From: an uncultured Bacteroidales bacterium
GTDB taxonomy: Bacteria > Bacteroidota > Bacteroidia > Bacteroidales > Paludibacteraceae
Assembly (NCBI GenBank): GCA_937885465.1
Contig: CAKZZM010000051.1
Span: 1-44,836 of the forward strand
DNA length: 44,836 bases
Direction: 5' to 3'
Part shown: piece by piece, positions 8,013 through 18,304 of the stretch
Layout: every line of letters begins with the position of its first letter
Position numbering within the stretch: position 1 is the first letter of the stretch
Translations under genes and position numbers: made by a program
Notes under the pieces: model-generated
Database searches by the model: none
Told to the model about the DNA's origin: nothing
What the model saw: the letters and a program-made list of their open reading frames with translations, nothing else

Positions 8013-10949
8013 GTGAAAAATAATAGAAATATTGCAATTTTGCGGAGTTTATTGCTGTGCGTAATGCTGTTTTGTACGCGTGCGTGGGCGCAGGTGCCCG
8101 CACTCGCTCGTGCAAGCGAAGAAGCGCAGGTGCCGGTGAAACCGCAGAAATTTGTGATTACGGACGAGGAGTGCGCTTATATTCGCGATACTCTCGGCTA
8201 TGTTGATTATTACTGTGAGTGCCTCAATCATAGTCTGCAATTCCACTATGGATTAGATACGCTTATTCAGGGCGTCAATTGGTGGGAGTCTACTCTTAGT
8301 GCCGTGTCAGCCGGTTTCAGTGCTTATTGGTTCTCTACTTCATCGGTGTTGATGGAGGGTTTTATCAGTTGTGCACAAGATTCTGCCACATTATCGCAAA
8401 GGATAGGTGCTAATCGCTCTTATCATGCGGATATACAATCATTAATATCTCGTTTCGGCGGAGGTAGCGTTTCCCAACTCGGCAATATGCCTCTTAATGT
8501 TCGCACAACTCAGGCTGAAGGACACGATGGCAGACTTATTGTTACGCCTTACGACAAAGGTCCGCACTCTACTTGCGAAGATCCGCTGCCCGTCTATTAC
8601 AATATGCCCTATGTCATCTCCGACGCGGACAATGTATATGAGATGCTGCCAGCCAACCCCAATACCCGCGGTCAGTTCTTGCGTTGGGTGTGCGAGCGAG
8701 GCGATTCGGCTGTTGTGAGTGTGGGGCGTGGGTCATGTGATGCAGAGCCTTTTATGCAGAAGACACTTCGCGACTCTATGCATGTGTGGGTATTGCCTTA
8801 TGACACTCTGCTTAATGCCTACAGGGCAAAAGATACTCTTTATTTCCATTTCCATACTTCGGCGAAGCTGGCTGAGGCGTGGTTTATGCGCCCGATTGAG
8901 TATATCAAAGATACAATAGAGAACTCATATTGCTTAGGCTCAGTGCAGAGTATTAACGGATTGCGCTATTCAAGCGATACTGTATTCGCAGATACTGTTT
9001 ATCTCAGATACGACTCTCTCAATTATGTTCGTCAGTTAGGCGTAACGGAGTATCAACTGCATTTCACGGCACCGGAAGTGGAATACGACACCATCAACTG
9101 CCATGCCGACTCGCTCGGGTTCTATTATCTTGGAATGCGATCGCAGCAGATTAACCGATTCGGCGATTACGAGGTCTATTTCCGTCGTTCAGGTCAGTGC
9201 GACAGAGATATTCGTCTGCATGTGGAAGAGCTGCTTTACCCGATTGAGATAGTTCGCGATACCACCATTTGTGAGGGCAGGCGAGTGCGTATTGACGGGA
9301 AGAACTACACCCGTGATACAGTATTCTCTACCTCTGCTTGGCAAGGTAAGCAAGAGACGATAACGACTTATCGCATACATTTTACCCCTGCTCAGTTGCA
9401 GTATGATACAATTTACTGCTATTACGACTCTCTCGGTTTTGATTATCGTGGGCAGAAAGTTACCGCCTTCGGTACACAGACTTTCACTTTCAGCGATGCT
9501 ACTTATCAAACCTGCGCCGAGCGAGTGCAACTGACAACAGAACAACTGTGGTATCAAGACACTGTGCAGATTGACACTACTGTTTGTCAGGGACTGCCTT
9601 TCTCAATGCAAGGCGCAACAGAGGTGAAGAATGATACATTCGAATATCGCTATCAAGACCTGCAAACTAAGTTCGTTGCGTATTATAATATCAGCCGTGC
9701 CGCACCTGAGGCAGAGTATGACAGTCTGCTTTTGCATATCAGTAGGATGCCGTATGATTACTATGGGCATATTCTTGATAATTATGGTGATACGACGATT
9801 ATACTAACCGAAGAGGATAAGTGCGACAGACTCGTGAAACTGCATATCGAAGAGTATGTCTATCCGATAACCTACGATTCAGCTTATATAGACACTACTT
9901 TCTGCCGTGGTAAACATTTTGTATTTAGAGATTCTCTTTATGCGGAGAGTGCGCAGTTTGTTGACACTCTGTGGACTACAGATTATTCCGTGCTATATAC
10001 TTTCTGCAATATCGTTGTTGTGCAGCCCGTTGCTGAATTCGATACTGTTCGTTTGTTAACTTCTTCGCTGCCTCTCTCGTATGAGGGTGAACAGTTTGCT
10101 GAGTTTGGCAATTATACGTTGCAGCCGGTAAGTGAAGAAGGTTGCGAAAGGCTCGTGTATCTGCACTTTGAAGAGCAACAGATAGTGTATGAAACAATGC
10201 ATTTTGATACTACGCTATGCACAGGGCAGATATTGCATATTGCCGACACGGTAGTGTTCACACCGGCTACATTCATGCGTGTTTATTGGACAGAGGAGAA
10301 AGATACTTGTACAACTTGCTATTTCAGCATTTACTATTCCGACGAGCCGGCTCGGTATGACACGGCGCAGATATATTATTCTCAGTTGCCTTATCACTAT
10401 TCCGAATATCCCGATGGCGGAAAAGATATTGCTACTTTCGGCGATTTCGCCTATACTTACGAGCCGACGGATGAATGTAAGCAGAGGTTCTATTTCCACC
10501 TACAGCAAATATGGGCGAGAGATACAATAGTATCGAACGACACTTTGTGCGCAGGAAATGTAGAGCAACATTTTGAAAGACAAGAGCCTGCAAATATTCG
10601 TCAGACTGACTCTATTCACCTCTATGTCTTCAATGTCTATGTGGAGTTGCCTCAGGAGTATTTTGATACCCTGACTGTTTATTCCGACACTTTGCCTTTA
10701 AGGTGGGAAAATCTGGTATTAGCAGAAGCGGGCGAATATTCAGCATCAGTCTCTGACGCGGCGGGGTGCGTTGTGATAAAGCACTTGTTGCTCCTGACCC
10801 AAGAGCGGCCGATAGACGATGCACTCGATATGATTGCGGCAGAAGAAGAAACAAAAAAGATTATCCTTAACGGACATATATATATCCTGCACCGCGGCAC
10901 ACTCTACGATGCGAGAGGAAATAAAATTAATTTAGTAAACAAGTTTTAA
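8013..10949 (+). CDS. Large secreted repeat protein, function unknown
   Basis: A 978-residue exported protein I cannot assign to a named family. The start is GTG at 8013 (a TTG at 8007 is possible), chosen because MKNNRNIAILRSLLLCVMLF then ends at a plausible AWA-Q signal-peptidase site. After a non-repetitive region to about residue 300 come roughly six tandem repeats of about 107 residues. Each opens with a DTTxCxG motif and continues with YDT, a short LP-type tyrosine-rich strand, FGxY, and a Cys followed by xRxxxLHxEE. The C-terminus has KIILNGHIYILHRGTLYDAR, resembling the short C-terminal beta segment of many Bacteroidales secreted proteins rather than a full T9SS domain. Tyr, Asp and Thr are abundant. 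The next gene starts five bases after the stop. A cell-surface or matrix role is inferred. Confidence 0.8.
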   Translation: MKNNRNIAILRSLLLCVMLFCTRAWAQVPALARASEEAQVPVKPQKFVITDEECAYIRDTLGYVDYYCECLNHSLQFHYGLDTLIQGVNWWESTLSAVSAGFSAYWFSTSSVLMEGFISCAQDSATLSQRIGANRSYHADIQSLISRFGGGSVSQLGNMPLNVRTTQAEGHDGRLIVTPYDKGPHSTCEDPLPVYYNMPYVISDADNVYEMLPANPNTRGQFLRWVCERGDSAVVSVGRGSCDAEPFMQKTLRDSMHVWVLPYDTLLNAYRAKDTLYFHFHTSAKLAEAWFMRPIEYIKDTIENSYCLGSVQSINGLRYSSDTVFADTVYLRYDSLNYVRQLGVTEYQLHFTAPEVEYDTINCHADSLGFYYLGMRSQQINRFGDYEVYFRRSGQCDRDIRLHVEELLYPIEIVRDTTICEGRRVRIDGKNYTRDTVFSTSAWQGKQETITTYRIHFTPAQLQYDTIYCYYDSLGFDYRGQKVTAFGTQTFTFSDATYQTCAERVQLTTEQLWYQDTVQIDTTVCQGLPFSMQGATEVKNDTFEYRYQDLQTKFVAYYNISRAAPEAEYDSLLLHISRMPYDYYGHILDNYGDTTIILTEEDKCDRLVKLHIEEYVYPITYDSAYIDTTFCRGKHFVFRDSLYAESAQFVDTLWTTDYSVLYTFCNIVVVQPVAEFDTVRLLTSSLPLSYEGEQFAEFGNYTLQPVSEEGCERLVYLHFEEQQIVYETMHFDTTLCTGQILHIADTVVFTPATFMRVYWTEEKDTCTTCYFSIYYSDEPARYDTAQIYYSQLPYHYSEYPDGGKDIATFGDFAYTYEPTDECKQRFYFHLQQIWARDTIVSNDTLCAGNVEQHFERQEPANIRQTDSIHLYVFNVYVELPQEYFDTLTVYSDTLPLRWENLVLAEAGEYSASVSDAAGCVVIKHLLLLTQERPIDDALDMIAAEEETKKIILNGHIYILHRGTLYDARGNKINLVNKF

Positions 10950-10954
10950 TCAAT

Positions 10955-13900
10955 ATGATGAAGCGTGAACTTTTAACATTACTACTTGCCTTTGTGGCGA
11001 TATTCAGTGTTAGTGCTCAGAGTGGTAATAGTAGAAATAGTGCGTACCCGTTTGATTGGGATGGAGTCCATTACCAAAGAGGAGCCGGTGAGGCTGCTGT
11101 GGTAAAATGGTACAATGTGGATCTGACGAATGTGTTGAAACAATCAGATCCGACCTTGGCGTTATATGTGACGAACCTCTCTAATGAGCAGTCGGCTCAT
11201 ATTGAGGCTGCCGTGTATGCCGGTTCGAGCAATACCGCCCTCGGTACATATAATTTTGACCTTGAACCCGGTCAGTTCCGTATCATGTCGCGTAATGTAG
11301 CAATGCTCCATGATATGACCTACGCCTCGGCGTATATCATGTTGCAAGTGTCGGAGACAACCGACACTGTATCGCTGTCGGCAAAAGCGGTAGAGACGCG
11401 CCGTATAGAAACGACATGTCAGCAGAGTACCCAACTGTATGTGGGTGATGCAGAGCATGCGGAAAGCAGTAGTGCCCTAAAGTGGTATAACTTCCTATTG
11501 GACGGGTATAAGTCGGGGTATGATATCAATATTAATATCCGCAATACATCCGCTTCGTCTTCCACTATTAAGACCGAGTTTTCTTACGATTGTCCTTCGA
11601 CCGGTACCACCGATCGCAGTGAGGTTGTTGCAGCAGGAGCAACGACGACCATCAACTTGCCGGTAGCCGTGCTCGAAGCAATATACGAACCCCGCGCTTA
11701 CTTCAGCGTGAGGGCAACAGGCAGTTATGCTATTACTATTGATACGGTAAGGAAAGTAGTAGAGCCGAAGGCTACTATTCCTTCTTATGTGGCGTACGAT
11801 TGGGAAACAGCGGATGGAATGTCGCTCGCCGCCGGCGAGAACTGGTACGAGGTTGAGTGCGACTCTCTCACCGATGACCTGCTTGTCCCGCTTGTAGTAC
11901 TGTCGGCACCAAGCGATGCAGGTGCCAATATAACCACAGAGTTGGCGTATATAAGAATGGTAAACGGTGAGCAGCAGTTCATTAAACTTGCCGATTATGA
12001 CTGGTCGTTTGCCCGCAGGCGTAACTCGTTCTATCTCGATGTAAACGAGTTGATGGCACTCTATTCCACTCTCAAAGGCGGTAAGGTGTATTATGGCATC
12101 ACTTCTGATGTGGATGGGGTGTTGTTTAAGTTTATGCTTAACTCTATCGTAACCAATACTGACTGTGAGAACGCCGGGCCGATGTTCAACGGCGGTGTAG
12201 TAAGCGTGGATATCAATGCCGAGCACGATGCTGATTTTGCTGCGTGGTATTCATTAGATGTGGAAACGTGGAGGAATAATAACAAGGGTAAAAACCTGGT
12301 GTTGAGTTTGGGTAATAATGACGATGCACCTGTTACTGTTTCCACAATGCTTGCTACTTGTGTGCAGCAGAGTATCAATGAGAAAGAGTTGCAGAAGGTA
12401 ACTCTCCCTGCTTACGGTGACCAGACTTATATTATTCGCCGCAGTTATCTTGACGGTTTGGCAGATAATATCAAATTCTATTTCCGTACAAATGGTTGGG
12501 TAACCGTCACGCAGGCTACGCCTACTGATGTGGTAGCGTACGATGGTGCTGCGGTGGCAGAAGAGGATGTCATTAATTTCGATTGGCAATACGGACATAA
12601 TCAGACAGCTAATGAGGTGTGGTACAGAGTGAATAAAGATACTTTGAATTCAACCACAGTTTCTCCCACGCTTTATATCGTCAATAACGGGACGACGACC
12701 GCTAATATTGAGATTCAATATGCATTTTCAGTAACGGGTCTTACCAAGTTGAAGACTCCGGTGGTGATTACGCTGCCGGCAGGGAAGGACACCTCTTATA
12801 TAGTATCGCGCGGAGAGTTGGATAACTTCGCCACAGATATCTATTATATGAGAGTGAAAAGTGATGCTACAGGGCAAGGCATATATATGCAGATGCAGAT
12901 ATCGCAAGACAATCAGTATGCCGACCGCTTCTGCAATGCTGCGCTTGATTTCAACTGGGTGAGCGGCAATATCCATCCTGCTGATACGACGCTTTGGTAT
13001 CAGGTTAATTTTGATTATCCTATCAATCAAGGCAAGAAGAGTATGGTATTGCATATTACAAATCGCAACGGCAGTGAAGCAGCGCATGTCAATGCTACGC
13101 TTGCAACTAAGTGTCCGCCTACATCACCTCAGACTTTGTCAAGAACAATAGGTGCCGGCTCAACCATTGTATATAAAGATACTATCGATTACGGACAGTA
13201 TTCGGCATACGCGGCAGGAGCAGTGTGGATCCAGCTGGAATCGGATCAAGAAGTTAAGTTCTGGGCTGAGTTGGTAACTGATACGTATAATGATACTATT
13301 AGATCTTGCTCAGAGACGGAGGAATTGAAGTTCGACACCTTATATACTATAGAAAAAGACAATGCTTGGTATCTGTTTAAGAGTATGAAAGGTGCTGCGT
13401 TTGAGCAGTACGACTCCACCTGGGTTCCGAAAGTGGTTATTATCAATCCTAACAATGAGGAAGTAACACTTAACACAATAGCAGTCTTCCATTGTCCTGC
13501 AACCGACAGACCATTGAAGAGATCGCTGACAATAAATGCCAATGACTCTATTGTCAACTCTTCCGTTGAGCGCGACCTTATTGACGGCTATTTGAATTCG
13601 TACGATAGCATACTTGTTTGCATATCAGGAGGAGAAAATGTGCAGTTCTATATGACTATGATAAACCCGAATAAGGGTAACGACTGCTACCATGCTATTC
13701 CTATGTCTCTCTGCCCTGACAGCAATCTGCAAGTAGGTGGTGAGAAATGGTACAGAATAGATATTGATTCTATTCGCGGCAAACGCCTTGATGCACAGAT
13801 GATTAATGTGTCGAGTAAAAATCAGACCATCAATGCCGCCATCTTCCTCAGTTGTCAGTCGGATGTATTGGAGCAGACTACTCGCGTATCAGGTCCGCAC

Positions 13901-16900
13901 ACCTCTATTGAGAGAGAGATTGGCGAATTAGTCAGCGGTATGCGTTATTCGGAGGCGTTCCTACGCATTATCTGCCAAGACTCACTCGTGTTCAAACTCT
14001 GTGTCGGTGACGACTTGCCGCGTATGACTGACTCTATCCACCTCTGTACAGACTCGACTATCAGTCTGATAAAGGCAGAACCGAACATCTGGTATCATCA
14101 AGAGGGTGGAGACTCCGCTTGGTATTATCTCGATGTAGCGCAGCTTGATACTCTAATGCGTAATGCTAATTATGCCGATGCCCGTCTGCATATCAAGACC
14201 GATTGTGAATCAACAACTATCACCGCTAAACATTGGTGGGAATGCGAAACAGACGAGATGCCGACAACTAAGGGACAAACTGTGACGACCCCGTATGAGA
14301 GAGTGATAACATACGAAACGGTGCACGCGGTTCATGAGCCGTCGTCTTACTTGCTGCTGAAAGGTGATAATTGCTTCGACTTTATGCTTGAGGTCGAAAC
14401 GATGCAGGGTAGTGCTTGTTATGATAATATCGAATTTGATTGGAACTACTGCAACACTCATCCCGCCGGTAAGACTCTTTGGTATCATATCAATGTAGAT
14501 ACCCTTCTCCATAATCCCGACAAAGACCTCGGTCTGTACATAGAGAATCTTGAGGACTCTGCGGTTGTGATTAAGGTTGACTCACTGCGCTTAGACTGCG
14601 GCAGAGAATGGATAAAAGAATCTCGTACAAGAACATTGCAAGCATCACAAATCGACTCCATTTTCGTTGATAACACTCTTCTGCAAGATTTCAATGTCGG
14701 TAATGAGGGTATATATCTGAAGGTGTGGGCAAACGGACAAGTGCGTATTTGTCCGACTTTGGTTGATGCCAAGGAAGGACCGATAGTGTATGATACTATT
14801 TATCGTGAGATATGCTATATGTACGATTTCATAGACCCGTTCTTTGAGGATAACCCCGATTCGGTTGATATGCATAATCACACTAAATATGAGATTGAAA
14901 AGGATATAATGCTGTCGGATACGGTCGGTTTCCGTGATGGTACTTTCCACGGAGATAGTATCCGCTGGTATGAGATTCATGTGCTCAAATCTGCAGAACT
15001 GCAGCAACCTATCAATAAGAGTGTGCTTTCAGCGTTGGAATTAGAGGCGGGAAAGAAATTTAGTCAGGCAAAGCGTGATGAGATTGCGCAACAGTTGTTC
15101 GACTCCATTAGTAGAATGTCGTATATCTCACAGATGGATTCTGCCGCTTCTCTCTCCGTGCTCGGCGAGTATGTCAAGTGGGAAGTGGGCGTGTGGAACG
15201 ATGTGTCACAAAAATACGTGAACTTCACCACTATTCCTGATGAATACACCTCGCCATTTGCTAACGAGGAGAATAATAGTGAGTTAGGACTGCGTGTTAC
15301 CTTCTATGATAAATGCGGATATGTGAATGTGGATACTCTTGTTCTGACTTTCACTGACAACACCTTTGAAACTCGCTCGGAGCATATTGATACTGTTTGC
15401 GCCGGATATTCGTTCACTGATCCGCTGACTGCTGTTGTTTATTCAATAAATGTTGATACTGCGATAGTTGACACAGTGGAATATGTTGATGTCGTGAATG
15501 ATATCAAGACTGACTCTATCGTCACTTACACTTTCCATGTGTTCACTGCTCTCCTGAGCGAGTTGGAAGTGCAAAATTATCCGACGATGCAGGCAGGTAG
15601 GGCGTTAGAATTTAGTGAGGCAGAAGTAATCCTGCGTGATAACTTCGCTGAGGATAACACCTATCATGCAGAGATAACAAGTGTTGAGTGGAAGTATTCA
15701 GAGGCGGAACAAAAGGCTGCAGATGAATATGTAGCACCGACTACATTGTCTTCAACCCTGACAACTGCCGTTTGGGTGGCATATAAATTGACGACTTCGT
15801 GCGGCGATGAATTATATGATACTATTCAAGTGCAGACAACTGCGGCAGATACCTTGATGGCTATCGTCCAAGAGCATATATGCTACGGTGATTCACTTAA
15901 GAGCAGAAATGGTGATTATCATTTTGCCAATGTCGCTACTCAGACATGGAACGATACGGTCTATAATGTTATGAACGCAGATGTTACTGACCAGAGATTC
16001 GACTCTATCTATGTCTTTACGCTCACGACCTTGATGCCGGCAGATAGTGTTAATAATTATTGGGATCTGTGTGAGGGGCATGTGGATACAACCTTCTTTA
16101 ATACTCATATAGCGGGGCTTGCTCCAGGTACATATACTTATACTGACACTCTTCATACAGCGGAAGGTTGCGATAGTATTTGGGGAGCAGTAAGTATCAT
16201 CGTTCATCCCACTCAACGCACAACAGATTCTGTCTCTCTCTGCAAATTAGAGGCATTCCAGTGGGGCTATCCGGAACTGAGGACATTCTCATGGCCGGGT
16301 AAGGGTGACTATTATGTTACCGATACCTTTGCTGCCGTCTATGGCTGCGACTCAATCGTGACGATGAAGTTCCATGTAGAGGAGAACGATACCGCTTGGA
16401 TGAAGCGCACTATCTGTGGCGGGTCGTATTTCAACGAGTATCCTTTCCTGACAGAGAATTATACTACGGGTGGTCGTTACATAAAAGCAGTGCAGACAAA
16501 TAACACTTGCGACAGCATCTATGTCTTGGACCTCACTGTGCAACCTGTAGTAGAAGAGACCATCACCGAAGGACTATGCGTCGGTGAGAGATCGCAATAT
16601 ACCGGCATCAGTTATGGCTCGCCCGGTGTTTATTCCGATACTATATTCCGCCGCTATGCCGTTACCGGTTGCGATAGTATCCGTACGGTGCGTAGTATAA
16701 CCGTTTATCCTAAGTATAATATCGACTCTGTGGCGCAGATCTGTCAAGGCGAGACGTATATGTTCAACGGGCAGGCTTTGAGTGTGCAGGGGGATTATCA
16801 AGAAGTCCGCACTACCATTCACGGTTGCGACTCTATCATCACTCTTCACCTTAAGGTTAATCCTGTATATGAGATACCTGTCAGCGGTGTGATATGTGAT

Positions 16901-18277
16901 AACGGCTCTTATACATGGGCAGGACATAAGAATAATATCGTTTACTCGAATCTGTCGGCAGGCGAGTATGTATATTACGACTCGTTGCAGACTATTCATG
17001 GTTGTGATAGTGTTTATGTATTGACGCTTAAGGTTAATCCTACATATCACTACACCGTAAATGACACTATCTGCCGCGGTGAGAGTATCAACCTCGGTCA
17101 GAATGGAGGTCTTACGCCAATCAATATATCAGGTAGTTACGATGAGATGCGCCGCTCTTCTACAGGTTGCGACTCGGTTATCACTCATGTCGTTGTTGTT
17201 CGCACGATGCCTCAGTTGCCTGATGCTTCGCTCTTCACAGAAGAACCGAGAGTGGTATGCGGTATGAGAATCGAATTCCCGGAAATTGATGAGGCTATTG
17301 AGGAGTATTTTGAGAAGCAGAATGTTACTAACCCTGAAATGCAGAAATATGCAAGTCATCGTTGGCAGATATACAACAGACCTACCAATTCATGGGACGA
17401 TATTGGTAGCACTAACGAGTTCAATTATTCAACGGGTTCGACTATCGTGATGCGATATATAGTAACTACCGAATGTGGAACAGAGATTGTCAGCGAGATG
17501 TTCTCCATAGAGATTGAGCCGCGTTCAACCGACAACAGAATAGAAAGTCTGTATCTCGATGTTATCGTGAAGTACGAAGGTTGGCTGTTGATTTTAGATA
17601 AGATAGGTGCAGAGCGTAAAATCGCTAATTATCCCGATACGGTTATCAATGCTATCTCTTTGGATGATGCAGTGATTCAGTGGTATCGTCAGGTCGGAGC
17701 AGAACCGGCGAGTATAAAGGCAAGCGGTTGGCCGGACGGAGACGAGTTAGTGCCGGAACCAAAAGATGCAGACGCAATAAATAGGAAGTTCTATCGCGTC
17801 AACAACCAAGGCGGAGCATTACCCGACGGTAGTTATTATGCAGTATTGAAAGCAGAAATTCCTCAAGAAATAGACCCATGTAGTACCCTTTCTATAAGGA
17901 CACTTACGGCTTGTGTCAATTGTGATAATGTAACCCCGTCGAATGCTCCTTCCGCTGAAGGACAAAGCAACAATATTCAGGCGGGTAGTGCTACCGACGG
18001 GCAAAATTCATCTGCTGCGACATGGCAATATCATAAAGTCCCGAAACTATCACCTGCCGTTACTCACCCCGGCGGAACGGTTACTATCTATAACCTCAAT
18101 CCGGATGTGGTAACAACATTAGAAGTTTACGATGTGCTGGGAGAGAGAGTGGAAACGCTGACTGTTACCGGTCAGGATACCTATAACTATCTCACTTCTC
18201 GTTCACGCTATGGTTGCTTCCTAATCAATGTGCGTTCAGAAGATAGTCAGATGGCACTGAAGTATATTGTAAGATAA
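10955..18277 (+). CDS. Giant T9SS-secreted modular surface protein
   Basis: A 2440-residue cell-surface protein. Signal peptide: MMKRELLTLLLAFVAIFSVSAQS. Region one (about 30-1280) has some ten imperfect copies of a 120-residue module, each opening with an F/YDW...WYxxxxD strand (for example FDWQYGHN near 541 and FDWNYCNTHPAGKTLWYHI near 1162). Region two (about 1280-1700) is less regular. Region three (about 1700-2085) has seven copies of a 55-60 residue module ending in GCDSI or GCDSV plus a beta strand, common in large Bacteroidetes surface proteins. Residues from about 2365 form a T9SS type A C-terminal domain (PAVTHPGGTVTIYNL, EVYDVLGERV, GCFLINV, MALKYIVR), implying export through T9SS and surface anchoring. 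ATG at 10955 is followed at once by a second ATG. The gene is operonic with its neighbours. An adhesin or fibre role is inferred; the ligand is unknown. Confidence 0.88.
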   Translation: MMKRELLTLLLAFVAIFSVSAQSGNSRNSAYPFDWDGVHYQRGAGEAAVVKWYNVDLTNVLKQSDPTLALYVTNLSNEQSAHIEAAVYAGSSNTALGTYNFDLEPGQFRIMSRNVAMLHDMTYASAYIMLQVSETTDTVSLSAKAVETRRIETTCQQSTQLYVGDAEHAESSSALKWYNFLLDGYKSGYDININIRNTSASSSTIKTEFSYDCPSTGTTDRSEVVAAGATTTINLPVAVLEAIYEPRAYFSVRATGSYAITIDTVRKVVEPKATIPSYVAYDWETADGMSLAAGENWYEVECDSLTDDLLVPLVVLSAPSDAGANITTELAYIRMVNGEQQFIKLADYDWSFARRRNSFYLDVNELMALYSTLKGGKVYYGITSDVDGVLFKFMLNSIVTNTDCENAGPMFNGGVVSVDINAEHDADFAAWYSLDVETWRNNNKGKNLVLSLGNNDDAPVTVSTMLATCVQQSINEKELQKVTLPAYGDQTYIIRRSYLDGLADNIKFYFRTNGWVTVTQATPTDVVAYDGAAVAEEDVINFDWQYGHNQTANEVWYRVNKDTLNSTTVSPTLYIVNNGTTTANIEIQYAFSVTGLTKLKTPVVITLPAGKDTSYIVSRGELDNFATDIYYMRVKSDATGQGIYMQMQISQDNQYADRFCNAALDFNWVSGNIHPADTTLWYQVNFDYPINQGKKSMVLHITNRNGSEAAHVNATLATKCPPTSPQTLSRTIGAGSTIVYKDTIDYGQYSAYAAGAVWIQLESDQEVKFWAELVTDTYNDTIRSCSETEELKFDTLYTIEKDNAWYLFKSMKGAAFEQYDSTWVPKVVIINPNNEEVTLNTIAVFHCPATDRPLKRSLTINANDSIVNSSVERDLIDGYLNSYDSILVCISGGENVQFYMTMINPNKGNDCYHAIPMSLCPDSNLQVGGEKWYRIDIDSIRGKRLDAQMINVSSKNQTINAAIFLSCQSDVLEQTTRVSGPHTSIEREIGELVSGMRYSEAFLRIICQDSLVFKLCVGDDLPRMTDSIHLCTDSTISLIKAEPNIWYHQEGGDSAWYYLDVAQLDTLMRNANYADARLHIKTDCESTTITAKHWWECETDEMPTTKGQTVTTPYERVITYETVHAVHEPSSYLLLKGDNCFDFMLEVETMQGSACYDNIEFDWNYCNTHPAGKTLWYHINVDTLLHNPDKDLGLYIENLEDSAVVIKVDSLRLDCGREWIKESRTRTLQASQIDSIFVDNTLLQDFNVGNEGIYLKVWANGQVRICPTLVDAKEGPIVYDTIYREICYMYDFIDPFFEDNPDSVDMHNHTKYEIEKDIMLSDTVGFRDGTFHGDSIRWYEIHVLKSAELQQPINKSVLSALELEAGKKFSQAKRDEIAQQLFDSISRMSYISQMDSAASLSVLGEYVKWEVGVWNDVSQKYVNFTTIPDEYTSPFANEENNSELGLRVTFYDKCGYVNVDTLVLTFTDNTFETRSEHIDTVCAGYSFTDPLTAVVYSINVDTAIVDTVEYVDVVNDIKTDSIVTYTFHVFTALLSELEVQNYPTMQAGRALEFSEAEVILRDNFAEDNTYHAEITSVEWKYSEAEQKAADEYVAPTTLSSTLTTAVWVAYKLTTSCGDELYDTIQVQTTAADTLMAIVQEHICYGDSLKSRNGDYHFANVATQTWNDTVYNVMNADVTDQRFDSIYVFTLTTLMPADSVNNYWDLCEGHVDTTFFNTHIAGLAPGTYTYTDTLHTAEGCDSIWGAVSIIVHPTQRTTDSVSLCKLEAFQWGYPELRTFSWPGKGDYYVTDTFAAVYGCDSIVTMKFHVEENDTAWMKRTICGGSYFNEYPFLTENYTTGGRYIKAVQTNNTCDSIYVLDLTVQPVVEETITEGLCVGERSQYTGISYGSPGVYSDTIFRRYAVTGCDSIRTVRSITVYPKYNIDSVAQICQGETYMFNGQALSVQGDYQEVRTTIHGCDSIITLHLKVNPVYEIPVSGVICDNGSYTWAGHKNNIVYSNLSAGEYVYYDSLQTIHGCDSVYVLTLKVNPTYHYTVNDTICRGESINLGQNGGLTPINISGSYDEMRRSSTGCDSVITHVVVVRTMPQLPDASLFTEEPRVVCGMRIEFPEIDEAIEEYFEKQNVTNPEMQKYASHRWQIYNRPTNSWDDIGSTNEFNYSTGSTIVMRYIVTTECGTEIVSEMFSIEIEPRSTDNRIESLYLDVIVKYEGWLLILDKIGAERKIANYPDTVINAISLDDAVIQWYRQVGAEPASIKASGWPDGDELVPEPKDADAINRKFYRVNNQGGALPDGSYYAVLKAEIPQEIDPCSTLSIRTLTACVNCDNVTPSNAPSAEGQSNNIQAGSATDGQNSSAATWQYHKVPKLSPAVTHPGGTVTIYNLNPDVVTTLEVYDVLGERVETLTVTGQDTYNYLTSRSRYGCFLINVRSEDSQMALKYIVR

Positions 18278-18304
18278 ATAAGATTTTGATTGCACGATCT
18301 AACA

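Noticed and set aside
11495..12226. Long open frame on the minus strand inside the giant gene (243 codons)
   Set aside because: It is antisense to a well-supported coding region, has no recognisable domain, and its composition reflects the complementary reading of the real gene.
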